NCBI GenBank assembly: GCA_050633665.1 | Contig: JBOEGY010000009.1 | Span: forward strand, 248,001 to 312,000 | Reading direction: 5' to 3' | DNA from: JAUIAI01 sp050633665 | GTDB lineage: Bacteria; Pseudomonadota; Gammaproteobacteria; Burkholderiales; Burkholderiaceae_E | DNA: 64,000 bases | Shown here: one piece after another, positions 1 to 8,912 of the stretch | Position numbering within the stretch: the first letter of the stretch is position 1 | Layout of the letters: every line of letters starts with the position of its first letter | Made by a program: the position numbers and the translations under genes | Notes under the pieces: model-generated | Database searches by the model: none | What the model saw: the letters and a program-made list of their open reading frames with translations, nothing else | What the model was told of the DNA's origin: nothing

Positions 1-258
1 GAAGCCGATATAGAAAGCTGGTATGTCGATAGATTTCTAAAGCTTCAAAAAACGGTTTTTCGCAATGAAACCTCATACTTTCACCACCTGAAAGACCTTA
101 CGGATTCTGAAGCGACCAAAACCGCCCGCAAGATCTGGCGCGATATCAACCTGCAAAACCTTCGCGACAATATCTACCCGACCCATGAACGCGCGAATGT
201 CGTATTGAACAAAAGGTTGGACCATTCAGTCGAAGAAATCCATCTGCGTCAAATCTAA
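1..258 (+). CDS. coaA: Type I pantothenate kinase, C-terminal 85 residues (5' end outside window)
   Basis: Frame 1 is open from the first base to a TAA at 256-258. The peptide matches the C-terminal end of bacterial type I pantothenate kinase, which phosphorylates pantothenate in the first step of coenzyme A synthesis in the cytoplasm. Recognisable stretches are ESWYVDRFLKL, SYFHHL, IWRDINLQNLRDNIYPT and the terminal HSVEEIHLRQI, all close to the E. coli CoaA tail (WYIERFLKF, SYFHNY, LPTRERA, HAVEEV). The P-loop and catalytic domain lie upstream of the window, so whether the enzyme is intact cannot be judged. The gene is convergent with the next one, with 17 bp between the stop codons. Recognition is from remembered family sequence, not a search. 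Confidence 0.88.
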   Translation, partial: EADIESWYVDRFLKLQKTVFRNETSYFHHLKDLTDSEATKTARKIWRDINLQNLRDNIYPTHERANVVLNKRLDHSVEEIHLRQI

Positions 259-275
259 GCCAGCCTTTTGTAAAC

Positions 276-1058
276 TCAGGCAACGCCGTGTACACGACGG
301 CGATCAGTTTTTTGCTTGCCAGAAGCTCCTGTAGGTTGCTCGCTGGTCTCAACACCGGCTTTGCGATTGAGATTGGGCAGTTGGTTGTCAGCAATGATCG
401 CCCGCGCCCACTGTTCACTCAGATCAAAACTGTCGGCGGCATCATCACCGCCTTCCACCGGTGTAATCATCATCAGGACGATTACCCGGTCCCTGACCAG
501 AACAAACGATTCCAGTCGCATCATTGCCTGCGCGAAGGGTTGTCCGTCCGTGCCGGTTCTCGGCACCGCGTAGGCGTAGGCATAACCAACACGATTGGTA
601 TCGTGATCAAAAATACCCAGCGGTATCGGTTTTGGTTTCGCCTTAGGAACGGGCAGCCGCCCCTGGCGCTCGGCTTTGGCCTGCTCGTACATTTGATTTT
701 CTGTCGCAACAATGTCAGCGCGCAGCTCGGCAAATTGCTCCGGACTAATCGAACGGCCTTCGAACTCTCTGGGAATTGTGATGAACGCAGTGCCAGCTTC
801 ACCTTTTACCTGAACATCCTGAAAGCAGGCTCGCAAGGTTGCGTGCAAACCGATTCTGATCTGCACCGCGCCGAAATCATGCGAGGAACAACGGTTCGCA
901 CCCGCTCCGGGCGATGAAAACAGGAGAGGCGTATCAGGCGCCGGAGTTTGCGGTTTTGCAGCAACGGCAATGACTGGCGCGGCAAGCATTAACGCAGCAG
1001 TAAGTGCATAGAAAAGGCGACGCGGGCTCTGCGCCCGCCTATTTGGCTGGAAATTCAT
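276..1058 (-). CDS. Hypothetical exported protein, 260 aa
   Basis: I do not recognise this protein. It starts with a basic segment followed by a hydrophobic stretch (LFYALTAALMLAAPVIAVAA), a good signal peptide with likely cleavage near residue 34, so the product is probably periplasmic or outer-membrane associated. The mature part holds two Cys (CSSHDF and ACFQD), a charged alpha-helical middle (about residues 105-140), a proline/lysine stretch KPKPIP, and a beta-rich block (VGYAYAYAVP ... SFVLVRDRVIVLMMITPVEG). The C-terminus is polar and probably disordered. It is convergent with coaA and divergent from the glycosyltransferase locus. The start at 1058 is chosen because the signal peptide follows at once. 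No function can be assigned. Confidence 0.72.
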   Translation of the reverse strand: MNFQPNRRAQSPRRLFYALTAALMLAAPVIAVAAKPQTPAPDTPLLFSSPGAGANRCSSHDFGAVQIRIGLHATLRACFQDVQVKGEAGTAFITIPREFEGRSISPEQFAELRADIVATENQMYEQAKAERQGRLPVPKAKPKPIPLGIFDHDTNRVGYAYAYAVPRTGTDGQPFAQAMMRLESFVLVRDRVIVLMMITPVEGGDDAADSFDLSEQWARAIIADNQLPNLNRKAGVETSEQPTGASGKQKTDRRRVHGVA

Positions 1059-1225
1059 GGTGAGCTCTCACGGCTGACTTGGCCTAATGGCACGGCTTTG
1101 ATTGTTCCGGTGCATTGCGCAGATGTGTGTGACATTGCTCACATGCCTTGGCATGTCGGATTATTAGGCGCGATTCGCCATATAGTTCACGGCGCTGGAA
1201 CGGGGTTAGCGGTTCAATCACCGCT

Positions 1226-2392
1226 ATGCCTAAACACTCTCCACAATATCTCGCCCGTGCTGCCCGTTTTCTTGACGCGGCTGAGCGGTCGCAGCTCAGC
1301 AAGTCGAAACAAGCCAACACCGCCGAAGGCGCTACTGGCTGCGCCGCTGACAATGTCGTGAATCTGCCAACCGCTTCGTTGCCGCTGGTGACGCTTGTTA
1401 TTCCTGGCTACAACGAAGCAGGTGTGCTGGCGAGAAACCTGGCCGCTATTTTTGGCTACTTGCACAGCTTGCGACACCGCTGGCGGTTCGAGGTCTTGTT
1501 GATTAATGACGGCAGCTCAGACGCCACCGGCGAGATTGCCGAACGCCTGACGGCGAGTTATCCGCAGCTCAGAGTGATTCATCATCCGGTCAACTTCGGG
1601 CTGGGCCAGGCCTTGAAAACCGCGTTTGCTGCATCGCAGGGCGACTATGTGGTGACGCTGGATCTGGACCTGAGTTATTCGGTCAGAACAATTGTCGATT
1701 TGCTCGAGGCGATCGAAGGGTCAAGCAACAAAATCGTGTTGGCCTCACCATACATCGAAGGCGGGCGAACCACTAACGTCCCCCGCTTGCGACTGACGCT
1801 TAGCCGTTGGGCGAACCGGATGTTTTCCTGGTTATCGGGAAACAGCTACAACACGTTTACCTGCATGGTTCGCGCTTATGACGGACCGTTCATTCGCGCG
1901 TTGCAACCAAAAGCTCAGGGCATGGCGATCATGCCGGAAATCATTTACAAGACGATGATTCTCGGCGGCAAGATAGCCGAGCTTCCCGCTCATCTTGACT
2001 GGTCTGCTCAGGTCGCCGATGGAACGCAGCGCTCCTCAAGCATGCGCTTGTTGTCTCATATCGCAGCGACTTCAATATCTGGCTTTGTCTTTCGCCCGAA
2101 CGTTCTATTGATGCTGCCGGGGCTCGCTTGTCTGATTGTTTCGATCGCTCTGGGGCTCAGTCTGTGGCTTAGCGCCGGCAGCGTTTTAGAGCATCCGGCA
2201 TTGCTGATCTTTGCGTCGCTGGGCTTTCTGCTGGGTGTTCAGATGCTGAGTATGAGCGCGATGTCTCTACAGAATAAGAAGTACTACGAAGAAACCTATT
2301 TTCAGCTGGTGAAGTTGCGCCGACAAATCGATATCCAGACTGAAACCGCATCGCCAGCGGGCGACCCCTTAACCAAAGATGGACACTCCTGA
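1226..2392 (+). CDS. Family 2 glycosyltransferase with C-terminal membrane helices (DPM1/ArnC/GtrB-like)
   Basis: Inverting GT-A glycosyltransferase, probably moving a sugar from a nucleotide sugar to a polyprenyl phosphate at the cytoplasmic membrane. The N-terminal core shows LVIPGYNEAGVLARNL, LLINDGSSDAT, NFGLGQALKTAF and the metal-binding DxD in LDLDLSYS. Two hydrophobic segments near the C-terminus (around VLLMLPGLACLIVSIALGLS and LLIFASLGFLLGVQM) resemble the membrane anchor of ArnC and GtrB-type transferases. The open frame extends back to a TTG at 1148. I prefer the ATG at 1226 (388 aa), but the upstream ribosome site is weak, so the start is uncertain. It is the first gene of a six-gene same-strand locus, and its TGA overlaps the next ATG (TGATG at 2390-2394), implying translational coupling. 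Confidence 0.85.
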   Translation: MPKHSPQYLARAARFLDAAERSQLSKSKQANTAEGATGCAADNVVNLPTASLPLVTLVIPGYNEAGVLARNLAAIFGYLHSLRHRWRFEVLLINDGSSDATGEIAERLTASYPQLRVIHHPVNFGLGQALKTAFAASQGDYVVTLDLDLSYSVRTIVDLLEAIEGSSNKIVLASPYIEGGRTTNVPRLRLTLSRWANRMFSWLSGNSYNTFTCMVRAYDGPFIRALQPKAQGMAIMPEIIYKTMILGGKIAELPAHLDWSAQVADGTQRSSSMRLLSHIAATSISGFVFRPNVLLMLPGLACLIVSIALGLSLWLSAGSVLEHPALLIFASLGFLLGVQMLSMSAMSLQNKKYYEETYFQLVKLRRQIDIQTETASPAGDPLTKDGHS

Positions 2393-3825
2393 TGACTCCC
2401 CGTGATTCAAAACCCTCTCATGTTGCTCTGGTCGGTGGCGGCATTCTCGGCCTGACGATGGCACTCGGCCTGGCCAAGGCCGGCCGTAAAGTAACGATTT
2501 TCGAAGCGGGCAGCAGTACCGGAGGGCTCGCCGGAAGCGCACGGTTCGGGGACTACGAATGGGATCGCTTCTATCATGTCGTCTTGTTGTCTGATCTGAA
2601 TACCAGAGCCTTGCTTGAAGAGCTGGGTGTGTCGCATCGCCTGCGTTTCGGACCATCGCGAACGGGCTTTTATACCGACAGAAAACTACACGGGATGTCG
2701 AATGCATGGGAGTTCCTGCGTTTTCAGCCGTTGAAGATGAAGGACAAATTGCGTCTGGCAGCTACCATCTGGATGGCGAGTCGAATTCGAAATCCCGAAC
2801 GGTTGGAGAAAGTGCTTGCAATTGACTGGCTGACTCGCTGGTCCGGTAAGACAGTTGTCGAAAAGATCTGGGCGCCGTTGCTTAAAAGCAAGCTTGGCGA
2901 CAATTATCAGCATGCCAGTGCAGCATTCATATGGGCGATTATCGCTCGCCTATATGCGGCCAGGCGTTCCGGTTTGAAAGAAGAGCGTTTCGGTGTCATT
3001 GACGGTGGCTACGCCGTTGTGATGCGCGCACTAAACCGACAGCTAGAGCAGCTTGGCGTAACCATTCATACCAATACCCCGGTGCGCGCCGTAAAACCCA
3101 CGAGTGTTGGCGCCGGCGTAATTACCAATACCGGGGGTGCCCATCACTTCGATGAAGTCGTGCTGACAGTAGCGCCCAAACTGGCGGCTGCAATCTGCCC
3201 GGATCTCAAGCCGGCTGAATCAGCCCGACTCAACGATGTGCCCTATCAAGGCGTGATCTGTGCGGCGCTGTTACTCAAGAAACCACTGTCGCCTTATTAC
3301 GTCGTGAATCTGACTGATGGCAATTTGCCGTTTACCGGCGTTATTGAAATGACAGCGCTGACAGGCCCGCAGCAGTTCGGTGGCCATTCGTTGGTCTATC
3401 TGCCAATGTATTTACCGCAAAGTGCGATTGAATGGTCGATGTCGGCTGTCGCAATCCGGGATCATTTTCTGCACGGACTCGAGATGATGTATCCGTCGTT
3501 TGATCGCAACCAGGTCGTGGACTTGAAGATCTCCAAATCAAGACAGGTATTGCCAATTTCAACACTTAACTACACGGCCGATGTGATGCCTCCGGTCAAA
3601 ACCTCTCTGAACCACGTGCGGTTCATCAATGCGGCGCAGATCTCTTACGGCACGCTCAATGTGAACGAAACGATCGGTCTTGTAAAAGAAAATCTCCCCG
3701 AGCTGCTGGCAGTCACGCGGAGTGGTTTAACTCGGCCCAAAGGATCAGGACAGGACGCTCTGTCAGAGCAGAACGCGACTGAAGCGCGGTCCGGTGCTGA
3801 GAAAGCCCTTCCGGAGGTCGCATGA
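2392..3825 (+). CDS. NAD(P)/FAD-dependent amine-oxidase-type oxidoreductase
   Basis: 477-aa flavoprotein. The N-terminus has a textbook dinucleotide-binding fold (VALVGGGILGLTMALGLAKAG, then acidic FEAGSS), followed by a GGLAGS segment typical of protoporphyrinogen oxidase, phytoene desaturase and UDP-galactopyranose mutase relatives. A second FAD-contacting region near the C-terminus (FINAAQISYGTLNVNETIGL) is where this superfamily closes over the flavin. No signal peptide is visible, so it acts in the cytoplasm. Such oxidoreductases are often found beside family 2 glycosyltransferases in cell-envelope loci. The substrate (sugar or polyprenyl) cannot be read from the sequence. Its 3' end overlaps the deacetylase start by 4 bp (ATGA), so the two are coupled. 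Confidence 0.8.
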   Translation: MTPRDSKPSHVALVGGGILGLTMALGLAKAGRKVTIFEAGSSTGGLAGSARFGDYEWDRFYHVVLLSDLNTRALLEELGVSHRLRFGPSRTGFYTDRKLHGMSNAWEFLRFQPLKMKDKLRLAATIWMASRIRNPERLEKVLAIDWLTRWSGKTVVEKIWAPLLKSKLGDNYQHASAAFIWAIIARLYAARRSGLKEERFGVIDGGYAVVMRALNRQLEQLGVTIHTNTPVRAVKPTSVGAGVITNTGGAHHFDEVVLTVAPKLAAAICPDLKPAESARLNDVPYQGVICAALLLKKPLSPYYVVNLTDGNLPFTGVIEMTALTGPQQFGGHSLVYLPMYLPQSAIEWSMSAVAIRDHFLHGLEMMYPSFDRNQVVDLKISKSRQVLPISTLNYTADVMPPVKTSLNHVRFINAAQISYGTLNVNETIGLVKENLPELLAVTRSGLTRPKGSGQDALSEQNATEARSGAEKALPEVA

Positions 3826-4793
3826 TGGGTGTTGATACCCGTCCGGTCGGAAGCCTGTCGCTGGATCTTGATAATTTGTGGTCGTATCTGAAGATTCACG
3901 GCGACCCAGCGTGGGAGAAGCGTCCGTCTTATCTGCCAACTTTCGTTCCCTACATGCTTGACGTTCTGGATCGGGCCGGCCTGAAGATCACCTTCTTCGT
4001 GGTGGGTGCCGATGCGAAAGACCCGGTCAATCGCCCGGCCCTGCAGATGATCATTGATCGTGGTCATGAAATCGCTAACCATTCCTACGAACATGAGCCG
4101 TGGTTACAGCAATATGATGAAGCCGCGCTGATTGCTGAAATCGACAATACTGATACAGCAATCAGAGAAGCAACCGGGGTCTCCCCGATTGGCTTTCGCG
4201 GGCCCGGTTTCAGCTGGTCGCCCGCCTTGCTGAAAGTGCTTAGTGACCGTGGCTATCTCTACGACGCCTCAACGCTGCCAACCTGGCTGGGCCCTGTGGC
4301 ACGACTCTATTATTTCTGGACATCGGATATGTCGTCCGCTGAGAAGCAGCAGCGCAAGGAATTGTTTGGTCGGTTTGCTGACGGTCTGCGTCCGTTGAAG
4401 CCGTATCAGTGGTTATTCAATTCCGGCTCCCGTCTGCTCGAAATACCGGTGACGACAATGCCGATCTTCCGGACACCGTTTCACTTCAGCTATCTCGCAT
4501 TCCTGGCACGGTTCTCAAAGCCGCTGATGCGTGCTTATCTGGCGATGGCAGTGCAATTGTGTCGCTGGACAAATACCGCGCCGAGTTTCCTGCTTCATCC
4601 GCTGGATGTCATTGGCCACGACCAGGCGCCGGCGTTGCGCTTTTTCCCAGGCATGGACTTGTCCAGTGAGGTCAAAACCGAGCTAATGCTTGAGGTCTTG
4701 TCGGCATTGAGCCGGCACTTCTCGCTTGTCCCCATGAGCGAACATGCTCGTTCATGCGCCGAAACCGAAACACTGCCACTCGTGGCAGCCTGA
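3822..4793 (+). CDS. Polysaccharide deacetylase (NodB-homology, carbohydrate esterase 4 type)
   Basis: 323-aa enzyme predicted to remove an N-acyl group from a sugar or lipid-linked sugar. NodB-domain landmarks are visible: the catalytic/metal Asp region SLDLDNLW near residue 13, the metal HxxxH in NHSYEHEPW, the active-site RxPxF-like GFRGPGFSWS, and a late HP.D segment (LLHPLDVIGHD). There is no signal peptide. That suggests a cytoplasmic or membrane-face substrate, as for ArnD, rather than secreted peptidoglycan deacetylation. It overlaps the upstream oxidoreductase (ATGA). An asparagine-synthase-like gene follows after 22 bp. The ArnD analogy is inference from size (ArnD about 300 aa) and from the ArnC-like and ArnE-like neighbours. 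Confidence 0.86.
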   Translation: MMGVDTRPVGSLSLDLDNLWSYLKIHGDPAWEKRPSYLPTFVPYMLDVLDRAGLKITFFVVGADAKDPVNRPALQMIIDRGHEIANHSYEHEPWLQQYDEAALIAEIDNTDTAIREATGVSPIGFRGPGFSWSPALLKVLSDRGYLYDASTLPTWLGPVARLYYFWTSDMSSAEKQQRKELFGRFADGLRPLKPYQWLFNSGSRLLEIPVTTMPIFRTPFHFSYLAFLARFSKPLMRAYLAMAVQLCRWTNTAPSFLLHPLDVIGHDQAPALRFFPGMDLSSEVKTELMLEVLSALSRHFSLVPMSEHARSCAETETLPLVAA

Positions 4794-4815
4794 TCCCCAG
4801 AGGCCGGAGAACAAT

Positions 4816-6741
4816 ATGTGTGGCTTTGTGGTTGTTGCTGGTAGATCCGGCTCAGTATCGGCGCCGATGCTCGCCAACATGGCCGATGCACTGACGCATC
4901 GCGGCCCGGATGGAGAGGGGGCGTGTTTCCGTGACGGTGTCGGAATGCACCATAAGCGACTGGCCATCATTGATTCGGTTGGCGGCGCGCAGCCAATGAT
5001 TGCCGATGAAGTGGCATTGGTCTTCAACGGCGAGATTTACAACTACCCGGAGCTGAGGCGTACGCTGGAAACTCAGGGGCAGATCTTTCTTACTGACTCT
5101 GACACCGAGGTATTGCTCCGCGGCTATCTTGTCTGGGGTGAACAAGTCGTCACGAAGCTTAACGGGATGTTTTCGTTCGTCTTGCACGACCGACGTCGAC
5201 GCTGTTTGCTGGCAGCGCGGGATCCTTTCGGCATCAAACCGCTTTATCGGGCGAAGATCGGCTCGCAGCTTGTCTATGCTTCCGAAATCAAGGCGCTGCT
5301 TCGCCATCCACAGATGCATCGCCGTCTTGATTCAATTGCACTGGAGGACTACCTGTCTTTGCAGTTTGTGATGGGCGAACGGACGATGTTCGATGGCGTA
5401 GAAAAAGTCCGCCCTGCCACTTACGAGCTGACTGATCTGGGTTCAACCGAGCCGCCGATCAAACGTCAATACTGGTCATTGCCAACCGAAACGGAAGACG
5501 GACGAGTCGAGGCTGGTGAGATCGAAGCCTTGATTCACGCAAGTGTGCAACGCCAATTGCGCAGCGATGTTCCCGTTGGTGCGATGCTCAGCGGTGGGCT
5601 GGATTCCAGCACCATTGCGGCATTCGCAAGCAAGCATCAGAGTGGGCGGTTACCGACTTTCACCGGCGCGTTCAATGAAGGCCCGGCTTATGATGAGTCG
5701 CGTCATGCGCGAGTGGTCGCTGAGCATATCGATGCCCGTATGCATACGATTTACCCCAGCGAACAACAGTTTGTCCAGGAACTGCCCGAGATGGTCTATG
5801 CAATGGACGAACCGGCAGCCGGCCCGGGGTTGTTTCCGCAGTTTGTCGTTGCACGGTCTGCCGGCGAGCAAGTCAAAGTCTGTCTTGGCGGCCAGGGCGG
5901 GGATGAAATCTTTGTTGGCTATGCCCGCTATTTGATCGGAGCATTGCAGGAAAGCCTGGGCCAGTCTATCAGGGGCGAGGCGATCACCCGAAGCAGTCTG
6001 TCATTGAGTCTGCTTGAGCCGAGCCTGAGTGGGCTGACCAGCTATCAGCCTCTGATGAAGCGTGTGCTGGGCGCGGGCATCGACCTGCCTGGCCATGAAA
6101 GATATTTTCAGATTCTCAATCGACTCGACGCCAGCGCGGATATTCTTGGGCCGGACTTGCGGACGGGTTTGGGCCAGTCGCTGGTCCATGAAAGATTCGG
6201 GCTGGCATTTGACCGGGGCGGTTCAACGACACATCTCAAGAAGATGATGCAGTTCGATCTGAACAACAGCCTGCCCGCGCTGTTGCATGTTGAAGACCGG
6301 GCCAGTATGGCGGCTTCGCTGGAATCCCGTGTGCCGTTCCTCGACACTGCCCTTATTGAAAAAGTGATGTCTGTCCCGGATCGCCGCCTGCTCGAGGGCG
6401 GTTTTTCGAAAGCCATTCTGCGCGGCGTGGCACGTAAGCATTTGCCTCGTTCGATTGTCGAGCGTAATGACAAGATGGGTTTTCCGGTCCCGTTGCAAAA
6501 GTGGATCAAGGGGCCGGTCCGCGAGTTTGTGCGAGACGTCTTATTGAGTCAGCGTTCTCGAGAGCGGGGGTTGTTTGACCCGGACAGGCTTTCGTATCTG
6601 GTGGATCACGAGGCTGAATTCGGACGCTCGTTGTGGGGCGCATTGCAGTTGGAGTTATGGCATCGGCAGTTCATCGATGCAGATCATCGCGATGCTGGAA
6701 TCAATTCAAACCAAACAGAGCCGGCTTTGACCACGCTCTAG
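4816..6741 (+). CDS. Glutamine-dependent asparagine synthase-like amidotransferase
   Basis: Two-domain amidotransferase of 641 aa. The ATG at 4816 is chosen because it places Cys directly after the initiator (MCGFVVVAG), which is the N-terminal nucleophile of class II glutaminase domains. An upstream GGAG sits at suitable spacing. The glutaminase domain covers about residues 2-215 (THRGPDGEG, LVFNGEIYNY, RDPFGIKPLY). The synthase domain holds the ATP-pyrophosphatase P-loop MLSGGLDSSTIAAF and later the family motif ESRVPFLD. It takes ammonia from glutamine and amidates a carboxylate through an acyl-adenylate. Copies inside surface-polysaccharide loci often amidate uronic acids (as proposed for WbpS) rather than make free asparagine. 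That reading fits the nucleotide-sugar dehydrogenase next door but is inference. Confidence 0.9.
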   Translation: MCGFVVVAGRSGSVSAPMLANMADALTHRGPDGEGACFRDGVGMHHKRLAIIDSVGGAQPMIADEVALVFNGEIYNYPELRRTLETQGQIFLTDSDTEVLLRGYLVWGEQVVTKLNGMFSFVLHDRRRRCLLAARDPFGIKPLYRAKIGSQLVYASEIKALLRHPQMHRRLDSIALEDYLSLQFVMGERTMFDGVEKVRPATYELTDLGSTEPPIKRQYWSLPTETEDGRVEAGEIEALIHASVQRQLRSDVPVGAMLSGGLDSSTIAAFASKHQSGRLPTFTGAFNEGPAYDESRHARVVAEHIDARMHTIYPSEQQFVQELPEMVYAMDEPAAGPGLFPQFVVARSAGEQVKVCLGGQGGDEIFVGYARYLIGALQESLGQSIRGEAITRSSLSLSLLEPSLSGLTSYQPLMKRVLGAGIDLPGHERYFQILNRLDASADILGPDLRTGLGQSLVHERFGLAFDRGGSTTHLKKMMQFDLNNSLPALLHVEDRASMAASLESRVPFLDTALIEKVMSVPDRRLLEGGFSKAILRGVARKHLPRSIVERNDKMGFPVPLQKWIKGPVREFVRDVLLSQRSRERGLFDPDRLSYLVDHEAEFGRSLWGALQLELWHRQFIDADHRDAGINSNQTEPALTTL

Positions 6742-6768
6742 TTTCTACTTTTTTATAGGCCAAGTTCT

Positions 6769-8433
6769 ATGCCACTCAGTTTCGAATCAGCCAGCCAGTT
6801 TAAATGGTCCGTCCGCAAGATCGCGGTGATTGGTCCGGGCATTGTTGGAATGCCTATGGCCGCGCTTCTGGCGCATGCCGGTATTCGCGAAGGAACAGAT
6901 CAGCCAGCGCAAGTGGTTGTGGTGCAGCGCGCATCCAGAACCTCGGCCTGGAAAGTGCCGGCGATCAACCAGGGCCAGTCCGTCATTGGCGGCATTGAGC
7001 CGGATCTGGATCAACTGGTCTCCAATGCGCATGCTCAGAAACGGCTGTCCGCTACTCACGACTATGCCGACATCGCAGATGCTGACCTGATTCTGGTTAG
7101 TGTTCAGACGGACCGCGATGGGTTCGGGCCCGACTACGGGCCGCTACTTGATAGTGTGAATGCCCTGGCGGCGGCGTTGGTTAACCGGCCGGCGGGTAAT
7201 GTTCCGGTGATCGTTTTCGAGAGCACGCTTGCACCGTCGAGCATGAATACGGTGATTCGTGACGCGTTTGCCGCACACGGCCTGATCGAAGGGCGCGACG
7301 TCTTGTTAGGCAACAGCCCGAACCGGGTCATGCCGGGCCGCCTGGTGGAGCGGGTCGCCCAGTCAGACAAACTGGTTGCCGGTTTGCACCCGCTAACACC
7401 GGTGCTGATCAGTCGCATCTATTCAAAGATCGTCACAACCGGGAAACTGCATCAGACCAACAGCATGACGGCCGAGTTCGTCAAGACGCTGGAGAACGCC
7501 TACCGCGACGTCCGCATCGGATTCGCAGCGGAGCTGGTTCGCCAATGCGACAAAGACGGCGTGGATTTTTTCGCGCTGCGCGACGAAGTGAACCGGCGGA
7601 TGTCGCAGTCTGACGGAGCATCCGGCTGCGCAACCGCCGTGCCAAGTGGTGCAATATTGGTGCCGTCAATTGGTGTGGGCGGCCATTGTCTGCCGAAAGA
7701 CGGGGTGTTGTTATGGTGGCGGCGTCACCAGTCTGGTGCCGATACTTCGGCAAGCTACATCCTGAATGCCAGACATATTAATGACGCGTCACCCGCTGCG
7801 GCTATTCAGTTGGCTGAAGACCGGCTGGGTGCACTGAAGAATCGCCGGATTGCCTTGCTCGGAACAGCGTACCGGTTCGACTCGGAAGATACGCGCAATT
7901 CACCGACACTCTCACTTGCCCGGCAACTGATTGACCACGGCTGTGAGGTTGTGTTGCATGACCCCTATGTCAAGCCAGATGATCAGAACCTGCGTGCTAC
8001 CGGCCTGACTGATTACTTCACGAATAATCTGTCAACCGCGGTTTGCGAGGCGGATATTCTGTTCTTCTGCGTCGGTCATTCTGTCTACCTCGACGGGCTG
8101 GATGAGTTGGTCGCTTTGGCGGGCCGGGCGAGCGCTGTGTTTGATGGCGCAAATCTGTATCAGGCTAATCAAGTGGCCGCGCTTGGCCTTGCGTACGCCG
8201 GCATTGGTCGGGGTACTGCCAAGCCAGATGAAAACTTGATCGCGACAACTATTCAGAATTTCTCCGAGTTGGAGCAAGGGGTTGCGATCGAGCTGGCAGG
8301 TCTGATCGATTTCCTGAACAGCCAGTACGCACCCGATGAGTTCAATCAGGTTTCATTTGAGGAAATGCGGGCATTGGCCGGATCATGTGTGACCGGCTGC
8401 GCAATCGCACCGCTCGAGCTGCAGCCGGCATGA
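6769..8433 (+). CDS. Nucleotide-sugar dehydrogenase (UDP-glucose/UDP-ManNAc/GDP-Man dehydrogenase family), extended C-terminus
   Basis: NAD-dependent four-electron oxidation of a nucleotide sugar to its uronic acid. The N-terminal Rossmann motif IAVIGPGIVGMPMAALLA (about residues 17-34), the middle-domain ENAYRDVRIGFAAEL and the catalytic cysteine in VGGHCLPKDGVLL are present, as is the C-terminal domain (ALLGTAYRFDSEDTRNSPT). At 554 aa it is about 100 residues longer than most family members (around 420-450). The surplus is mainly a C-terminal tail (after AVFDGANLYQ, about residue 463) that I do not recognise. The stop TGA at 8431-8433 overlaps the ATG of the membrane protein, so the two are translated together. 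Substrate specificity is not decided by what I can see. Confidence 0.88.
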   Translation: MPLSFESASQFKWSVRKIAVIGPGIVGMPMAALLAHAGIREGTDQPAQVVVVQRASRTSAWKVPAINQGQSVIGGIEPDLDQLVSNAHAQKRLSATHDYADIADADLILVSVQTDRDGFGPDYGPLLDSVNALAAALVNRPAGNVPVIVFESTLAPSSMNTVIRDAFAAHGLIEGRDVLLGNSPNRVMPGRLVERVAQSDKLVAGLHPLTPVLISRIYSKIVTTGKLHQTNSMTAEFVKTLENAYRDVRIGFAAELVRQCDKDGVDFFALRDEVNRRMSQSDGASGCATAVPSGAILVPSIGVGGHCLPKDGVLLWWRRHQSGADTSASYILNARHINDASPAAAIQLAEDRLGALKNRRIALLGTAYRFDSEDTRNSPTLSLARQLIDHGCEVVLHDPYVKPDDQNLRATGLTDYFTNNLSTAVCEADILFFCVGHSVYLDGLDELVALAGRASAVFDGANLYQANQVAALGLAYAGIGRGTAKPDENLIATTIQNFSELEQGVAIELAGLIDFLNSQYAPDEFNQVSFEEMRALAGSCVTGCAIAPLELQPA

Positions 8434-8798
8434 AACTAAGCGCATTGATGCTGGTGTTGTCCAGCGTGTCTTTAACTGCGTTGGCACAACTGGCACTTAA
8501 GCTGGGAAGTTCCCGTTTTGCGGCGCCGCCGGTTGAGCAGGGGTTGCTGGCGAGTGTCATCGCGCAGTTTATGCATCCACTGACAATAGCGGCAGTCTGT
8601 GCGTATGTTGCCAGCCTCGTTTTGTGGTTGATCGCGCTACGAGATGTGCCGTTATCGCTGGCTTATCCGTTCGCCGGTCTGACCATTGCGATTGTCGCGT
8701 TGGTCGGTGCGTTTGTTCTGGGCGAAGGGATGGTCTGGACTCAGGCCATCGGTATTGGCCTGATCGCCATCGGCGTGTTGATGCTGGCGCGTTTCTAA
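8430..8798 (+). CDS. Small four-helix membrane protein, EamA/SMR type, ArnE-like flippase subunit candidate
   Basis: 122-aa very hydrophobic protein with about four transmembrane segments. It starts at the ATG that overlaps the preceding stop (ATGA at 8430-8433). Features of the EmrE/ArnE/ArnF fold are an N-terminal ALAQLALKLGSS helix, LWLIALRDVPLSLAYPFAGLTI and a final FVLGEGMVWTQAIGIGLIAIGVLML helix. This DVPLSLAYP segment is characteristic of the group. ArnE/F proteins flip undecaprenyl-phosphate amino-sugars, whereas SMR proteins export cations. Position at the end of a glycan locus favours the lipid-linked sugar role. It could also be an unrelated SMR exporter. Confidence 0.82.
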   Translation: MKLSALMLVLSSVSLTALAQLALKLGSSRFAAPPVEQGLLASVIAQFMHPLTIAAVCAYVASLVLWLIALRDVPLSLAYPFAGLTIAIVALVGAFVLGEGMVWTQAIGIGLIAIGVLMLARF

Positions 8799-8912
8799 GC
8801 CTGACGCGCTTCCAAGCCAGACGCTATTGCCGGAAGTCATCAGGGTTACCCTGCTGGTCAGCAGCTCATGTGGGGTATTCTTCGCGATCAGTTTAATCAA
8901 CTCTCAGTGTAG

